NCBI GenBank assembly: GCA_039812545.1 | Contig: JBDIAR010000001.1 | Span: 1-64,000, forward strand | Reading direction: 5' to 3' | Source: JBDIAR01 sp039812545 | GTDB taxonomy: Bacteria > Actinomycetota > Actinomycetes > Actinomycetales > Dermatophilaceae | Length of the DNA: 64,000 bases | Shown here: positions 8,367 to 16,289 of the stretch, piece by piece | How positions within the stretch are numbered: position 1 is the stretch's first letter | Layout of the letters: each line of letters begins with the position of its first letter | Translations under genes and position numbers: made by a program | The notes under the pieces: generated by a model | Databases searched by the model: none | What the model was told of the DNA's origin: nothing | The model's input: only the letters and a program-made list of their open reading frames with translations

Positions 8367-9662
8367 TCAGAGTTCGTCGGTCGGTTCGTGTTGTTCGGGA
8401 TCCGGGACGTGACTAAGGGGCGGTATGCCGTGCGCTTGCTCCCAGCGCCGGTGCGCGACCCACAGCGCGATCGCCACGATCGTGAATCCCAGCGCACACC
8501 AAGCCAATCGGTGCGGGTCTTGGGTGACGATCGGTGAGATCGCCCCGGCGATCAGCGCGTTGAGGAGCAGCGCGGTCACGGACTGCATCGAGGCCGCCGC
8601 CCCCCGCGCCGCCGGGAACATGTCGAGCAGCGCGATGCTGATCACCGGGAAGGCCAGCGAGACACCGAATGCGCCGATCGACGGACCCGTGACGGCCCAT
8701 GGCAGGACCGCTCCGCCGACGAGCATCGCCTGGGTGACGTTGACGATGCCGCCGACCAGGCATACCGACAACCCGATCGAGGCCATCCGGGTCGCAGCCA
8801 TCCGGTCGGCCAGCCGCCCCGCCGTCCACGACCCGAGCGACATACAGCCCACCACGGGGACGAAGAGCACCCAGAAGTCGCGTTCGCCGAGCCCGAGGAT
8901 GCCGGTGACGAAGACCGGGGCCGAGGAGATGTACAGGAACAGCGCCGCGAAGTTCGCCGCAGCCGCCGCCGAAAGCCGTTGGAAGGGAACGTTCTTGCCG
9001 ACCCGCCAGATCCCGGCCACGACCGACCGGACCCGAAGTGGCGTGCGGCGGTGCGCGGGTTGGGTTTCTGGGAGGAAGGCGGCCGTCAGTGCGCTGAGCC
9101 CTGCACCGTATGCCGCGAGGAACCAGAAGACGATCGGCCATGGGCCGAGCAGCAACAGCCAGCCGCCCACGATCGGGGCGATGGCCGGTGCGATGCCGAA
9201 GATGAGCATCACCTGGGACATCAGTCGTTGGGCGGCCGCACCTTCGAACAGGTCCCGCACGACGGCTCGCCCTACGATCATGCTCGCTCCGGCGCACACC
9301 CCCTGGGCGCCGCGCAGGATCAGCAACCAGGTCAGCGACGGGGAGAGCGCGCAGCCGGCGGAGGCGATGGCATACGCGGCGGTCCCGACGATGACGACGG
9401 GTCGCCGCCCCACGGCATCGGAAATCGGTCCGTGCAGAACGCTCATCGCGGCGAAGGCGATCAGGTAGACGGACACGAGTTGCTGCAACTCCACCGGGCC
9501 GGCCGGGAGCGCGCGCCCCATCGACTCGAAGGCCGGGAACATCGTGTCGATCGAGAACGGCCCGAGCATCGACATCGTCGCCAACAGCACCGTGATACCC
9601 AGACCGGCCCGCCCGGTGGCGGCGGGCTCGGGACCGGTCGGGCTGTTCGCGGCGGACGTCAC
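8367..9662 (-). CDS. Bcr/CflA-type major facilitator drug efflux transporter
   Basis: A 431-residue MFS protein with about 12 hydrophobic segments. The Bcr/CflA signature is visible: SIDTMFPAF in the first segment, GPISDAVGRRPV as the cytoplasmic MFS motif A near residue 75, and GAQGVCAGASMIVGRAVVRD near 118-137. Members export chloramphenicol-like drugs, bicyclomycin or small dipeptides. I chose GTG 9662 because the hydrophobic core begins about 18 residues later and upstream codons are non-typical; no clear ribosome-binding site supports it. It is divergent from the acetyltransferase gene, with about 100 bases between them, and upstream of ppk2 in the same direction. Confidence 0.85.
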   Translation of the reverse strand: MTSAANSPTGPEPAATGRAGLGITVLLATMSMLGPFSIDTMFPAFESMGRALPAGPVELQQLVSVYLIAFAAMSVLHGPISDAVGRRPVVIVGTAAYAIASAGCALSPSLTWLLILRGAQGVCAGASMIVGRAVVRDLFEGAAAQRLMSQVMLIFGIAPAIAPIVGGWLLLLGPWPIVFWFLAAYGAGLSALTAAFLPETQPAHRRTPLRVRSVVAGIWRVGKNVPFQRLSAAAAANFAALFLYISSAPVFVTGILGLGERDFWVLFVPVVGCMSLGSWTAGRLADRMAATRMASIGLSVCLVGGIVNVTQAMLVGGAVLPWAVTGPSIGAFGVSLAFPVISIALLDMFPAARGAAASMQSVTALLLNALIAGAISPIVTQDPHRLAWCALGFTIVAIALWVAHRRWEQAHGIPPLSHVPDPEQHEPTDEL

Positions 9663-9761
9663 GACGACCGATGATCCCCGGTCCGCGAGAGGGGGGCCAG
9701 CGCGGATCGCGGGTTGGTCGCCCCCAGGCCCGCGCCGGCCCGGATCAGAGCGAGATACCGT

Positions 9762-10289
9762 ATGCCGGTGCTGCTGCCCGCTGCGACGCCGCGACTGCGG
9801 TTCCGCGAGATGATGCAGGCGGATCTGGACGAGGTGACCGCGTTGCTGTCGGCGCCCGATCCGGCCCGTCCGCATCGACGCACGCGCACCCGGGCCGACG
9901 CCGAGCGCTGGATCGCGTGGACCGTGCAGAACTACGCGACCCACGGATTCGGGCTGTGGGTCATCGAGACCCACGACGGTGTGTTCATCGGCGACTGCGG
10001 GCTGACCGTCCAGACGGTCGAGGGCGAGGACACGATCGAGGTCGGGTACCACGTCCATCTGGCGTACCGGCGGCGCGGGTTGGCCGGCGAGGCGGCGGGC
10101 TCGGTCCGGGACCTGGCTCGGGCCATGGGGGTGCGCGACCTGGTCGCGATCATCCGCCCCGACAACCTGCCCTCGCAGCGGGTCGCGGCGAAGGTCGGGC
10201 TGCACCCGATCCGTCGGGTGGTCAAGAACGGCGCCGACGCCCTGGTGTTCGCCGCGACGCTGAACCCGCCGTCGGACGTGGAACCATGA
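9762..10289 (+). CDS. GNAT family N-acetyltransferase
   Basis: A 175-residue acetyltransferase of the RimJ/RimL-like subgroup. It starts with the typical LLPAATPRLRFREM strand, and the acetyl-CoA loop YRRRGLAGEAAG is near residues 104-115. IIRPDNLPSQRVAAKVGL near 129-146 is the usual C-terminal part of the fold. The substrate is unknown. ATG 9762 lies inside a GTATGCC heptamer; the longer frame from 9714 adds an Arg/Pro-rich stretch absent from the family. Its stop overlaps the asparaginase start by ATGA, so the two are co-transcribed. Confidence 0.82.
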   Translation: MPVLLPAATPRLRFREMMQADLDEVTALLSAPDPARPHRRTRTRADAERWIAWTVQNYATHGFGLWVIETHDGVFIGDCGLTVQTVEGEDTIEVGYHVHLAYRRRGLAGEAAGSVRDLARAMGVRDLVAIIRPDNLPSQRVAAKVGLHPIRRVVKNGADALVFAATLNPPSDVEP

Positions 10290-11311
10290 CGGTCATGGAC
10301 CGCCCCAGGATCGCCGTCGTCGGAACCGGCGGCACGATCGCCGGCTCGGCCGCGGCCACCCACGACAAGGCCTACCTGGCGGGAGTCGCCCGTGTCGGCG
10401 AGCTCCTCGCCGCCGTCCCGGCCCTCGAGGGGATCGCCGACCTGTCCGCCCTCGACCTGGTCAACCTCGATTCGGTCGACCTCACATCGGCCGATCGGCT
10501 GCGGATCGCGCACACCGTCGCGGGCCTGCTCGATCCGGACCCGGCCGAAGGACGCCCGGTCGACGGGGTCGTCGTCACGCACGGCACCGACACCCTGGAG
10601 GAGACTGCGGTCCTGCTTCACCTGGGGATCCGGTCGGCGGCCCCCGTCGTGCTCGTGGGGGCGATGCGACCGGCCGACGCCCCGGGCGCCGACGGTCCGG
10701 CCAATCTGCTCGACGCCGTCGTCGTCGCCGCCGATCCGACGAGCCGCGGCCGAGGTCCAGTCGTGGTGATGGACGGTCAGATCCTGGCGGCGCGCGACGT
10801 GGCGAAGCAGGCGAGCGACGGTGGCTACCGGTTCGGCTCGCCGGCCGGCGCCCTCGGGGTGGTCAGCGGCGGGCGGGTCCACTGGCGCCGCGACCTCACG
10901 GCCCCCCATGCGCAGCACGCCCTGGTTGACGTGCGTGGCATCGACGCGCTGCCTCGAGTCGAGGCGTTCCTCGCCCATCCGGATCTGACGCCGGAGCTCT
11001 TCGAGGCGTATACGGTGGCCGCCGGTGCCGCGAGAACGCGCGGGTTGGTGCTCGTCGGACCGGGGTCGGCGGGTATGCCGGGCCGGCTGCGCGAGAGCGT
11101 GCGAGCCGCGGTGGCGCGCGGCCTGGTCGTCGTGCGCGCGTCGCGGGTGACCGGTGGTGCCGCGCGGGCGAAGGGTTCGGTGGATGACGACGACTGGCAT
11201 ACGGTGGCGGCCGGAGACTTCGATGCCGCCAAGGCTCGCATGGTGCTCGCCGTCGCGCTCACCGAGGGGTCGGACCGGGTGCGCGTGCAAGAATTCTTCG
11301 ACCGGGCGTAG
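10286..11311 (+). CDS. ansA: L-asparaginase, bacterial type II-like
   Basis: A 341-residue amidohydrolase converting asparagine to aspartate and ammonia. Both catalytic threonine motifs are present: VVGTGGTIAGSA near residues 11-22 and VVTHGTDTLEETA near 95-107. A lysine/aspartate pair needed downstream is supplied in the VGAMRPADAPGADGPANL region. No signal peptide is evident, so it is probably cytoplasmic. The ATGA overlap with the acetyltransferase gene fixes the start at 10286. It fits a window rich in nitrogen-salvage enzymes. Glutaminase side activity cannot be judged. Confidence 0.9.
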   Translation: MTVMDRPRIAVVGTGGTIAGSAAATHDKAYLAGVARVGELLAAVPALEGIADLSALDLVNLDSVDLTSADRLRIAHTVAGLLDPDPAEGRPVDGVVVTHGTDTLEETAVLLHLGIRSAAPVVLVGAMRPADAPGADGPANLLDAVVVAADPTSRGRGPVVVMDGQILAARDVAKQASDGGYRFGSPAGALGVVSGGRVHWRRDLTAPHAQHALVDVRGIDALPRVEAFLAHPDLTPELFEAYTVAAGAARTRGLVLVGPGSAGMPGRLRESVRAAVARGLVVVRASRVTGGAARAKGSVDDDDWHTVAAGDFDAAKARMVLAVALTEGSDRVRVQEFFDRA

Positions 11312-11449
11312 ATGGCGAATAAAAGTTGCAAATCCAGCAAAACGGACAGAAGGGCGGAAAGGTCGGGCCATCTTCATGATTTCTTCATAATGCCTTGACC
11401 GAACCCGTTGAGTATGCGGGCCAGGATGGAGGGCAGACGGAGTTCCCCC

Positions 11450-11566
11450 GCTTCGTCAGACACGAAGAGGTTTGATCCGCAGGCCGCCCGCTCCCCCAAC
11501 GGGCAGAGCCGCGAAGTCCTCGGACGGCCGTGCGCTTTCCCCCAGCGCACGGCCGTCAGTCTTTTT
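11450..11566 (+). ncRNA. Candidate 6C small RNA
   Basis: Two GC-rich hairpins with C-rich loops lie in series: GCCCG/CGGGC around 11488-11507 with a CTCCCCCAA loop, and the terminator hairpin at 11523-11557 with a TTCCCCC loop followed by AGTCTTTTT. A third CCCCC run is at about 11444. Paired hairpins with runs of C in the loops, ended by a terminator, are the known hallmark of actinobacterial 6C RNA. The loops here have five rather than six C residues. The exact 5' end is unknown. Confidence 0.55.
11523..11566 (+). terminator. Strong intrinsic terminator
   Basis: A perfect 14-bp stem (11523-11536 and 11544-11557), a 7-base loop TTCCCCC, then AGTCTTTTT. It is the only hairpin in the window with a clear T-tract. 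It ends either the small RNA candidate or long asparaginase transcripts and isolates the response regulator operon. Confidence 0.9.
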
Positions 11567-11735
11567 CCGGCATACCGCTCCCTCGACCGACGCGCACGAG
11601 GTGAGCCGCCCGGCCAGTCCGGCCGATGTCCCTCCCCGGCGAGCCAACGGGCCGTAGGCTGTGCCTTGGTGAGTCCTGGCAGCGAGGACCCGCCATCCGC
11701 ACGAACCCACGGGAATCCGCCGAGGAGGAACCCGC

Positions 11736-12461
11736 ATGTCTGCTCGGGTCTTGGTCGTCGACGACGAAGCGCCGTTGCGCAATCTCGTCTCCTCCTACGT
11801 CGCCCGGGAGGGATACGAGGTGCGCGAGGCGGAGGACGGCGAGATGGCCCTCCAGGTCGCCCGCGAGTTCAAACCCGATCTGGTCGTCCTCGACCTGGGC
11901 TTGCCCAAGCTCGACGGACTAGAGGTATGCCGTCAGCTGCGGACCTTCTCGGACTGCTACATCGTCATGCTCACCGCCCGCAGCGACGAGGTGGACACCA
12001 TCGTCGGGCTGTCCGTCGGCGCCGACGACTATGTGACCAAACCCTTCTCGCCGCGTGAGGTGCTCGCCCGGATCAAGGTCATGATGCGGCGCCCGCGGGC
12101 CGGGGGTCCGGCGGCGGCCGGTGTCGGCGGCGCGGCGGCCCAGGACGACCATCCCGAACCGCTGCGGTTCGGCGACCTCAGCGTCGACCTCGAATCGCGC
12201 GAGGCGCGCTTGGCGGGCGAGCTCATCGACCTGACCCGCACCGAGTTCGACCTGCTGGCCACGATGGCCGAGAAACCGCGGCGCGCCTTCTCCAGGCGCC
12301 AGCTCATCGACCAGGTGTGGGGGGACAACTGGGGCAGCGACGACCACCTCGTCGACGTCCACATCGTCCATCTGCGACGCAAGCTCGGTGACGACGCCTC
12401 GACCGGCCGGTTCGTGCGCACCGTTCGAGGCGTCGGCTACCGCATGGGTGACGGGAGCTGA
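11736..12461 (+). CDS. OmpR/PhoB-type response regulator
   Basis: A 241-residue two-component regulator. The receiver domain has D9-D10, the phosphorylation aspartate D53 (VVLDLGLPKLDG), T80 and K102 (TKPFSP). An Ala/Gly-rich linker around residues 119-135 leads to a winged-helix DNA-binding domain with RTEFDLL, DQVWG and the VHLRRKLG ... RTVRGVGYRM end. ATG 11736 follows GGAGGAA. The histidine kinase gene follows at once in the same direction and is surely its partner. The stimulus is unknown; the next gene encodes a membrane PH-domain protein. Confidence 0.94.
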   Translation: MSARVLVVDDEAPLRNLVSSYVAREGYEVREAEDGEMALQVAREFKPDLVVLDLGLPKLDGLEVCRQLRTFSDCYIVMLTARSDEVDTIVGLSVGADDYVTKPFSPREVLARIKVMMRRPRAGGPAAAGVGGAAAQDDHPEPLRFGDLSVDLESREARLAGELIDLTRTEFDLLATMAEKPRRAFSRRQLIDQVWGDNWGSDDHLVDVHIVHLRRKLGDDASTGRFVRTVRGVGYRMGDGS

Positions 12462-12463
12462 CC

Positions 12464-13627
12464 CTGCCCTCCCTACCCAAACGGTCGATCAGTCTGGTCC
12501 GAGCGGTCGACGTCAAGGCGGATTCGGCCATCGGGCCGCGGCTGGGCATTCAGGTCCTCATCGCCTTCCTCGGGGTCATCGCCGGTGCGGCCGTGGTCGC
12601 CGGCCTGCTCGGCTTCCTCGTCGGACCCAGCGTCTTCGAGGAGCACCTGAAGAAGGACGTCACCCTCACCCTCGACCAGCGCGCCCACATCCAGAACGCG
12701 CAGTTCATCGCCTCGATGGTGACCACGTTACTGTCGGTCACTTTGGCGTTCGCGATCGCCTCGCTCGCCAGCGTGCTGATCGCCCGGACATTCGCGGTCG
12801 CGGTCGCCAACCTCCAGGAGGCGGCCGCCCTGGTCCAGTCGGGCCGGTACGACTTCGCCGTGCAGGCCGTCGGGCTGGGTCCGGAGATCGAGGGTTTCGC
12901 CGACTCGTTCAACTCGATGGCCTCCCGACTCAACGCCGTCGAAGCCACCAGACGACGACTCCTCAGCGACCTGGCCCACGAGATCCGTACCCCCATCGCC
13001 ACCTTGGACGGCTACCTCGAAGCCTTCGAGGACGGGATCGCCACGCCCGACCCGGACACCGTGGCGATGCTGCGCCAGCAGACCCGGCGGATGAGCCGGC
13101 TCGTCGCCGACATCTCCTCGATCTCACGCACCGAGGAGCACCAGCTCGCGCTGGAGATGCGCGACATGACCGTCGCCGAACTCGTCCACTCCTGCGCGGC
13201 CGCGGCCCGATCGCGGTACGAGTCGAAGGGCGTGGCGCTCACCGCGGAGGTGGCCGCCGGGCTCCCACTGATCCGGGTGGACCGCGAACGCATGGAGCAG
13301 GTCGTCGGCAATCTCCTGGACAACGCGCTGCGGCATACCGACTCCGGCGGCGCCGTCGACATGGTCGCGCGTCCCGGTGCCGACGACTGGGTCATCCTCC
13401 AGATCACCGACTCCGGCGAAGGCATCCCGCCCGAGCATCTGCCGCACATCTTCGAACGGTTCTACCGGGTCGACACGGCCCGCGACCGGCACGCCGGCGG
13501 GTCCGGCATCGGTCTGTCCATCGTGCGGGCCCTGGTGTCCGAGCATCGCGGCAATGTCACGGTCACCAGCGACGGGCTCGGACACGGCACCACGTTCACG
13601 ATTTCCCTGCCGCCGTCGCGAGCCTGA
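12464..13627 (+). CDS. Membrane sensor histidine kinase (start codon unusual)
   Basis: The protein has a first membrane helix (about residues 29-52), a short extracytoplasmic loop, a second helix near 80-105, a HAMP linker, the phospho-acceptor H in SDLAHEIRTPIA, and HATPase boxes NLLDNALRHT, DSGEGIPPEHL and GGSGIGLSIV. No ATG, GTG or TTG lies in frame between the stop at 12449 and GTG 12593, which is inside the first helix. I place the start at CTG 12464, 6 bases after GGGAG; CTG 12458 or an indel in the data are alternatives. Starting at 12593 would give 344 residues and cut the first helix. Confidence 0.85.
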   Translation: MPSLPKRSISLVRAVDVKADSAIGPRLGIQVLIAFLGVIAGAAVVAGLLGFLVGPSVFEEHLKKDVTLTLDQRAHIQNAQFIASMVTTLLSVTLAFAIASLASVLIARTFAVAVANLQEAAALVQSGRYDFAVQAVGLGPEIEGFADSFNSMASRLNAVEATRRRLLSDLAHEIRTPIATLDGYLEAFEDGIATPDPDTVAMLRQQTRRMSRLVADISSISRTEEHQLALEMRDMTVAELVHSCAAAARSRYESKGVALTAEVAAGLPLIRVDRERMEQVVGNLLDNALRHTDSGGAVDMVARPGADDWVILQITDSGEGIPPEHLPHIFERFYRVDTARDRHAGGSGIGLSIVRALVSEHRGNVTVTSDGLGHGTTFTISLPPSRA

Positions 13628-13652
13628 CGGCGCTATCTGGAAGGAGCCAGTC

Positions 13653-14297
13653 GTGGGCTTCCCCGACAACGTCCTGGCCGATGGTGAACGCGTCGAGAAG
13701 AGTCTCCACCCGCACTGGATGACGGTCTTCGGACCCATCCTGTTGGGCGCGGTGCTGCTCGTGGGGAGCCTGTGGGTCGTGGCCGCCACACCCGACGACG
13801 GCAAGGGCAACCTGATCCAGTGGATCGTCATCGTGCTCGCCGTGCTGCTCGCCATCCCCTTCGTCGTGGTGCCGCTGCTGGTGTGGCGGACCACCCATTA
13901 CGTCATCACGAGCCACCGGGTGATGGTGCGCAAGGGCGTGCTGAACAAGATGGGCAAGGACATCACGCTGTCCAAGATCACCGACGTCTCGTTCCGGCAG
14001 AGCCTGTTCGACCGGATCATGAATGCCGGTTCGCTCAACATCGAGTCGGCCGGCGACTCCCCGGACGAGATGCTGCGGTTCATCCCGCGCTCCAACGAGA
14101 TCCAGCAGTTGATCAACCGGCTGATCGACCAGGACGACCTGCGTCGCCGGGCGGTCGAGGAGCGGCTGATCCGTCGCGATGGGACTGTGGCCGGGACGCC
14201 GGGGGCCTCTCCCACCCCGCCGGCTGCCGCGCCACCGACTGCTCAGCCGCCGGTCGAACCGCCGCACGCCCCGCACGAACTCCCGCGCGACCACTGA
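13653..14297 (+). CDS. PH domain-containing membrane protein
   Basis: A 214-residue protein with two membrane helices (GPILLGAVLLVGSLWVVAA, about residues 29-47, and IVIVLAVLLAIPFVVVPLLV, about 59-78). A bacterial PH-like (YdbS/DUF304) domain follows: YVITSHRVMVRKGVLNK, then DITLSKITDVSFRQS. The last ~45 residues are Pro/Ala-rich and probably disordered. GTG 13653 follows AAGGAG at 13641-13646. It follows the histidine kinase by 25 bases and is likely part of the same operon. The family's function is not established. Confidence 0.85.
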   Translation: MGFPDNVLADGERVEKSLHPHWMTVFGPILLGAVLLVGSLWVVAATPDDGKGNLIQWIVIVLAVLLAIPFVVVPLLVWRTTHYVITSHRVMVRKGVLNKMGKDITLSKITDVSFRQSLFDRIMNAGSLNIESAGDSPDEMLRFIPRSNEIQQLINRLIDQDDLRRRAVEERLIRRDGTVAGTPGASPTPPAAAPPTAQPPVEPPHAPHELPRDH

Positions 14298-14318
14298 CCC
14301 GAGGGACCCGGCCGACTC

Positions 14319-15026
14319 CTACAGATACTGGCCGGTCGGACCGCCACCGCTTTGCGGACCCGGAATCACCTGACCACCCGGCCCGGGCACAGCGCCCGGC
14401 TGGAGGGCGTCCGGCATACGAGGCTGACCCGGTCCCTGCGGCAGGGCACGCATCTGTTGGAGTTGCTGCTGCGCCGCCATCTGCTGGGCGACCAACGCGG
14501 TCTGTATGCCGTGGAAGAGTCCTTCCAGCCACCCGACGAGTTGGGCCTGGGCGATCCGCAGTTCGGCGTCGCTGGGTGCGGTGTCGCTGAACGGCAGGGC
14601 GATCCGGTCGAGTTCGGCGACGAGCTCGGGGGCCAGGCCGTCCTTGAGTTCGTCAAGGGAACGCTTGTGGATCTCCGCCAGTCGAGCCCGGCCGGCATCG
14701 TCGAGCGGGGCGCCACGCACCTCCTCCAACAGTTGCTTGATCATCGTGCCGATCCGCATCACCTTGGCGGGTTCCTCGACGAGGTCCGCGGGGTTGGTGG
14801 GCCCGTTGTCCGCCCCCGCGGGCGCGTCCTGATCGACCGGCTTCGGGGGATGGGCGACGCCCATCCCGTCCGGGGTCACCACGACCACCCGGGCGTCGGA
14901 GTCCTCGGGAGCGGAGCGGACCGGCATACCGGGAATGGTCCGGTTGATCGGGTCATGGCTATGTGCCTGCTCATGGTCGGGCCCGTGGTCGGGCCCGTTG
15001 GCGCCGTCGGGGCGTTGTTCGCTCAT
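14319..15026 (-). CDS. bpa: Bacterial proteasome activator Bpa (PafE)
   Basis: A 235-residue protein of the Bpa/PafE family, whose ring docks on the 20S proteasome and opens its gate independently of ATP and Pup. The four-helix core lies in the middle (VMRIGTMIKQLLEEVRGAP ... IQTALVAQQMAAQQQLQQM). The C-terminus ends in GQYL, the docking motif of this family. The first ~80 residues are acidic, His/Pro-rich and likely disordered. ATG 15026 has GGAGGAA upstream; a longer frame to 15176 adds an Arg-rich stretch and is rejected. It implies that a proteasome is encoded elsewhere in this genome. Confidence 0.92.
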   Translation of the reverse strand: MSEQRPDGANGPDHGPDHEQAHSHDPINRTIPGMPVRSAPEDSDARVVVVTPDGMGVAHPPKPVDQDAPAGADNGPTNPADLVEEPAKVMRIGTMIKQLLEEVRGAPLDDAGRARLAEIHKRSLDELKDGLAPELVAELDRIALPFSDTAPSDAELRIAQAQLVGWLEGLFHGIQTALVAQQMAAQQQLQQMRALPQGPGQPRMPDALQPGAVPGPGGQVIPGPQSGGGPTGQYL

Positions 15027-15055
15027 GGAAGTTCCTCCGGTCGATCGGTCGTCGG

Positions 15056-16186
15056 TCAGCCGGCCATCGCGTCGAGTCCGGCGGCCAGCCGGGCCACCGT
15101 GCCGTCGACGTCGGCCCACTTGTCGAGCCCGAACAGTCCGACGCGGAAGGTCGAGAAGTCCGCCCCCTCGTCGCACATCAGCGGCACCCCCGCGGCGGCC
15201 TGGATGCCCACGTCGACGAACTTACGTCCGGTCTTCATCCCCGGGTCGTCGGTGTAACTCACCACCACCCCCGGCGCCTCGAAGCCCGGCGCGGCCACCG
15301 AGGCATACCCGCGGGCGGCGAGCAGCGCCCGGACCTTGCGGCCGAGGTCCATCTGCCGACTGCGGGCCTCCTTGAAGCCGAGGTTCCTGGTCTGGCCCAT
15401 GACCTCGGCGTTGTGCGCCAGCGCATCGGTCGGCATCGTCGCGTGATAGGCGGCGGCGCCCCCGACATAACCCTCGGCGATGGTCAGCCACTTGAACAGG
15501 TCGAGCGCGAAGCTGCTGCTCGTGGTGCCCTCGATGGCCGCCCGGGCCCGCGGGCCGAACATCACGAACGCCCCGCACGGCGAACCGCTCCACCCCTTCT
15601 GGGGCGCGCTGATCAGCAGGTCGATGCCGAGGTCGGCCATGTCCACCCACATCGCGCCGGAGGCGATGCAGTCCAGGACGAATAATCCCCCGACCTCGTG
15701 GGTGGCATCGGCGACGGCCCGCAGGTAGTCGTCCGGCAGCAGGATGCCGCTGGCGGTTTCGACGTGCGGGGCGAAGACGACGGCGGGCTCGTCGGCGCGG
15801 ATGGCCGCCACGACCTCCTCGATCGGGGCCGGCGCCCACGGCGCGGTGGGGGAGTCGTCCACCGGTCGGGCCGGCAGGACCGTCACGTCCTTGGTGATGG
15901 CTCCCGCGTCGATGATCTGGGACCAGCGGTACGAGAAGTACCCGTTGCGCAGGATCAGGCAGGTGCGATCGTGGGCGAACTGACGCGCGACCGCCTCCAT
16001 CCCGGAGGTCCCGCTGCCGGGCACGAACGCCACGGTTTCGGCGTGGTAGGCGGCTTTGAGGATCGACACCAGGTCCTGCATCACGGCGATGAACCGCTTC
16101 GACATGTGGTTCAGTGCTCGGTCGGTGTAGACGACCGAGTACTCCAGCAGGCCGTCCGGGTCGACGTCGTCGCGCAGCGCAGTCAT
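15056..16186 (-). CDS. Class V aminotransferase (serine/alanine-glyoxylate type)
   Basis: A 376-residue PLP enzyme of the class V family. VPGSGTSGMEAVARQF near residues 55-70 is the cofactor phosphate-binding region, DCIASGAMWVDMADLG near 175-190 carries the PLP aspartate, and SAPQKGWSG near 197-205 contains the Schiff-base lysine. Such enzymes transaminate serine or alanine with glyoxylate or pyruvate. Elsewhere in the window are a hydroxyacid dehydrogenase and glycerate kinase, which would complete a serine-hydroxypyruvate-glycerate route, but they are not adjacent. The exact substrate is uncertain. Confidence 0.85.
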   Translation of the reverse strand: MTALRDDVDPDGLLEYSVVYTDRALNHMSKRFIAVMQDLVSILKAAYHAETVAFVPGSGTSGMEAVARQFAHDRTCLILRNGYFSYRWSQIIDAGAITKDVTVLPARPVDDSPTAPWAPAPIEEVVAAIRADEPAVVFAPHVETASGILLPDDYLRAVADATHEVGGLFVLDCIASGAMWVDMADLGIDLLISAPQKGWSGSPCGAFVMFGPRARAAIEGTTSSSFALDLFKWLTIAEGYVGGAAAYHATMPTDALAHNAEVMGQTRNLGFKEARSRQMDLGRKVRALLAARGYASVAAPGFEAPGVVVSYTDDPGMKTGRKFVDVGIQAAAGVPLMCDEGADFSTFRVGLFGLDKWADVDGTVARLAAGLDAMAG

Positions 16187-16219
16187 ACCCCCGAGCCTAA
16201 ACCGAAACCCCGTCCCGCC

Positions 16220-16289
16220 AGGTATGCCGTCAGGACAGTTGGTCAGGACAGTTGGTCAGGACAGTCGTCAGGTATGCCGTCAGGACAGC
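16220..16289. repeat. Tandem/direct repeats beside the ABC permease 3' end
   Basis: The 20-mer at 16220-16239 (CAGGTATGCC GTCAGGACAG) recurs at 16270-16289. Between them lie 13-base units of the type GTCAGGACAGTTG. The second copy reaches into the stop codon and last codons of the ABC permease gene (stop at 16280). Both 20-mers contain a GTATGCC heptamer. This looks like recent slippage or duplication. Confidence 0.75.

Larger units (their letters stand above)
11312..11735. other. Intergenic region with promoter-like sequence and a small RNA candidate
   Basis: After the asparaginase stop the DNA becomes A/T-richer (11312-11400). It holds GCAAAACGGACA at 11337-11348, repeated upstream of hutH, and a TTCTTCATAAT / TTGACC cluster at 11381-11400 that could be a promoter. 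The candidate 6C RNA follows, then about 170 bases leading to the response regulator. No protein gene is credible here. Confidence 0.55.

Noticed and set aside
11408..12058. 216-residue frame through the small RNA region
   Set aside because: Runs across a strong terminator and then reads the response regulator gene in the wrong frame; Arg/Pro/Ser-rich without motifs.
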